Positions 5,230 to 5,750 of a DNA stretch of 5,750 nt are shown piece by piece; positions within the stretch are counted from its first letter, which is position 1; each line of letters opens with the position of its first letter. The position numbers were made by a program, and so were the translations under genes. Source of the DNA: Candidatus Woesearchaeota archaeon (GTDB taxonomy: Archaea > Nanobdellota > Nanobdellia > Woesearchaeales > B29-G15); contig QMQS01000063.1 of assembly GCA_003650585.1 (NCBI GenBank), positions 1 to 5,750 on the forward strand, written 5' to 3'. Below the pieces are notes generated by a model that saw only the letters and a program-made list of their open reading frames with translations, was not told the DNA's origin and did not search any database.

Positions 5230-5238
5230 TATAAATAT
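5230..5238 (-). promoter_or_regulatory. TATA box of the HIT gene
   Basis: Minus strand ATATTTATA, placed so that transcription would start near 5208-5210 and give a very short leader that just includes the ribosome binding site. Confidence 0.65.
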
Positions 5239-5258
5239 GTTATGCCTAAAGGAAGTCA

Positions 5259-5750
5259 CTATGTAATTAGGATTGCACCAGTAAATATCATAGCAACTGC
5301 CATCACTTTTAGAGCAAGCATCCTGGCAGTGAATTCTTCCCGAATGATGTGAGGGTAACGAACGGTGAGTGCTAAGGAGATTAGCAACACAAAGAATGGT
5401 TGAACAGATGAGAGAGCATTCACAAGTGTCACAAAACCCTTTGCAGTGGCAAGAATCAGGAACAACACACCCACCAAATTGAGCAACTCGTTCAACGAGA
5501 TTACAGCAACCACCCTTTTACCGTGCTTTTTTACTGTGGCAACCAAATCATGAAAATTCAGGAGAATAAGAGGCACTGCACCAATGAATGCCCCCACTCT
5601 TTCATAAGAGAAGATTGTCCAAAAATCAGCAAAACTGAGCAAGTATTTTGTTATGATAGCATTCACAGCCAATGCAAATGACGCTATAAGCATAATCCAA
5701 AATGCTCGCCCTGGCTTGAGCTCCTTAAGGTTACGGAGTGTCATCAAGAC
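5259..5750 (-). CDS. EamA/DMT-type transporter, C-terminal half, 5' end missing
   Basis: The reading frame is open to the right edge; the ATG at 5744 and TTG at 5747 lie inside the frame and are probably not the start. About 163 residues are visible. Five hydrophobic segments can be seen: AFWIMLIASFALAVNAIITK, then the FSYERVGAFIGAVPLILL region, VVAVISLNELLNLVGVLFL, FVTLVNALSSVQPFFVLLI and a final helix ending MIFTGAILIT. This matches the second five-helix repeat of drug/metabolite-type (EamA) transporters, which usually have ten helices and about 300 residues. The QPFFVLL near the fourth helix and the short tail after the fifth are typical. The substrate is unknown. The final TAG is at 5259-5261; the HIT gene downstream has its own promoter, so the two need not be one operon. 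Confidence 0.85.
   Translation of the reverse strand, partial: VLMTLRNLKELKPGRAFWIMLIASFALAVNAIITKYLLSFADFWTIFSYERVGAFIGAVPLILLNFHDLVATVKKHGKRVVAVISLNELLNLVGVLFLILATAKGFVTLVNALSSVQPFFVLLISLALTVRYPHIIREEFTARMLALKVMAVAMIFTGAILIT

Noticed and set aside
5745..5747. Start of a short five-helix transporter at the right edge
   Set aside because: The frame is open to the edge and the segment matches the second half of a ten-helix EamA protein, so truncation by the window is more likely than a half-size gene.
1..5750. CRISPR array, insertion sequence or other mobile element
   Set aside because: No regularly spaced repeats, transposase motifs, long terminal inverted repeats or tRNA 3'-end duplication were found.

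Overview
The window looks archaeal. It carries a tRNA gene with a 49-nt intron at the canonical 37/38 position that can fold into a bulge-helix-bulge splice site and has no encoded CCA. Several genes have TATA-like elements about 25 nt upstream of the likely transcript start, strong GGAGGTG-type ribosome binding sites sit beside a probably leaderless gene, and arginine codons are often AGG/AGA. I cannot name the lineage; nothing here separates a euryarchaeal-type from a less studied archaeal group.

Left part (1-2436, + strand): a two-gene operon for the cell surface. The first gene, cut by the left edge, encodes a large protein with terpenoid-cyclase-type alpha-alpha repeats, a DUF4430-like beta domain and two Ig-like modules. 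Its toroid plus DUF4430 order resembles animal transcobalamin/intrinsic factor. It overlaps by ATGA a second gene for a secreted Ig-like protein held by one C-terminal membrane helix. Both proteins share a similar Ig-like module opening, so they may form a membrane-held surface complex.

Middle (2437-4505): an unannotated-looking 56-codon membrane mini-ORF, then a promoter region with two overlapping, mutually exclusive inverted repeats, then a 108-aa orphan protein on +. It meets tail to tail, with a 6-bp overlap, a minus-strand pair: a radical SAM enzyme with a SPASM/twitch-like C-terminus, followed by a 100-aa orphan protein. Possible functional links among these genes are inferred from position only.

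Right part (4506-5750, - strand): the rSAM promoter, an intron-containing tRNA with CAT anticodon, a HIT-family nucleotide-binding protein with its own promoter and ribosome binding site, and the C-terminal half of an EamA/DMT-type membrane transporter cut by the right edge. The genes here are compactly packed: the tRNA promoter overlaps the stop codon of the HIT gene.

No CRISPR array, insertion sequence or other mobile element was seen. The strongest candidates for something new are the transcobalamin-like surface pair and the rSAM plus orphan-protein cluster; both remain hypotheses.
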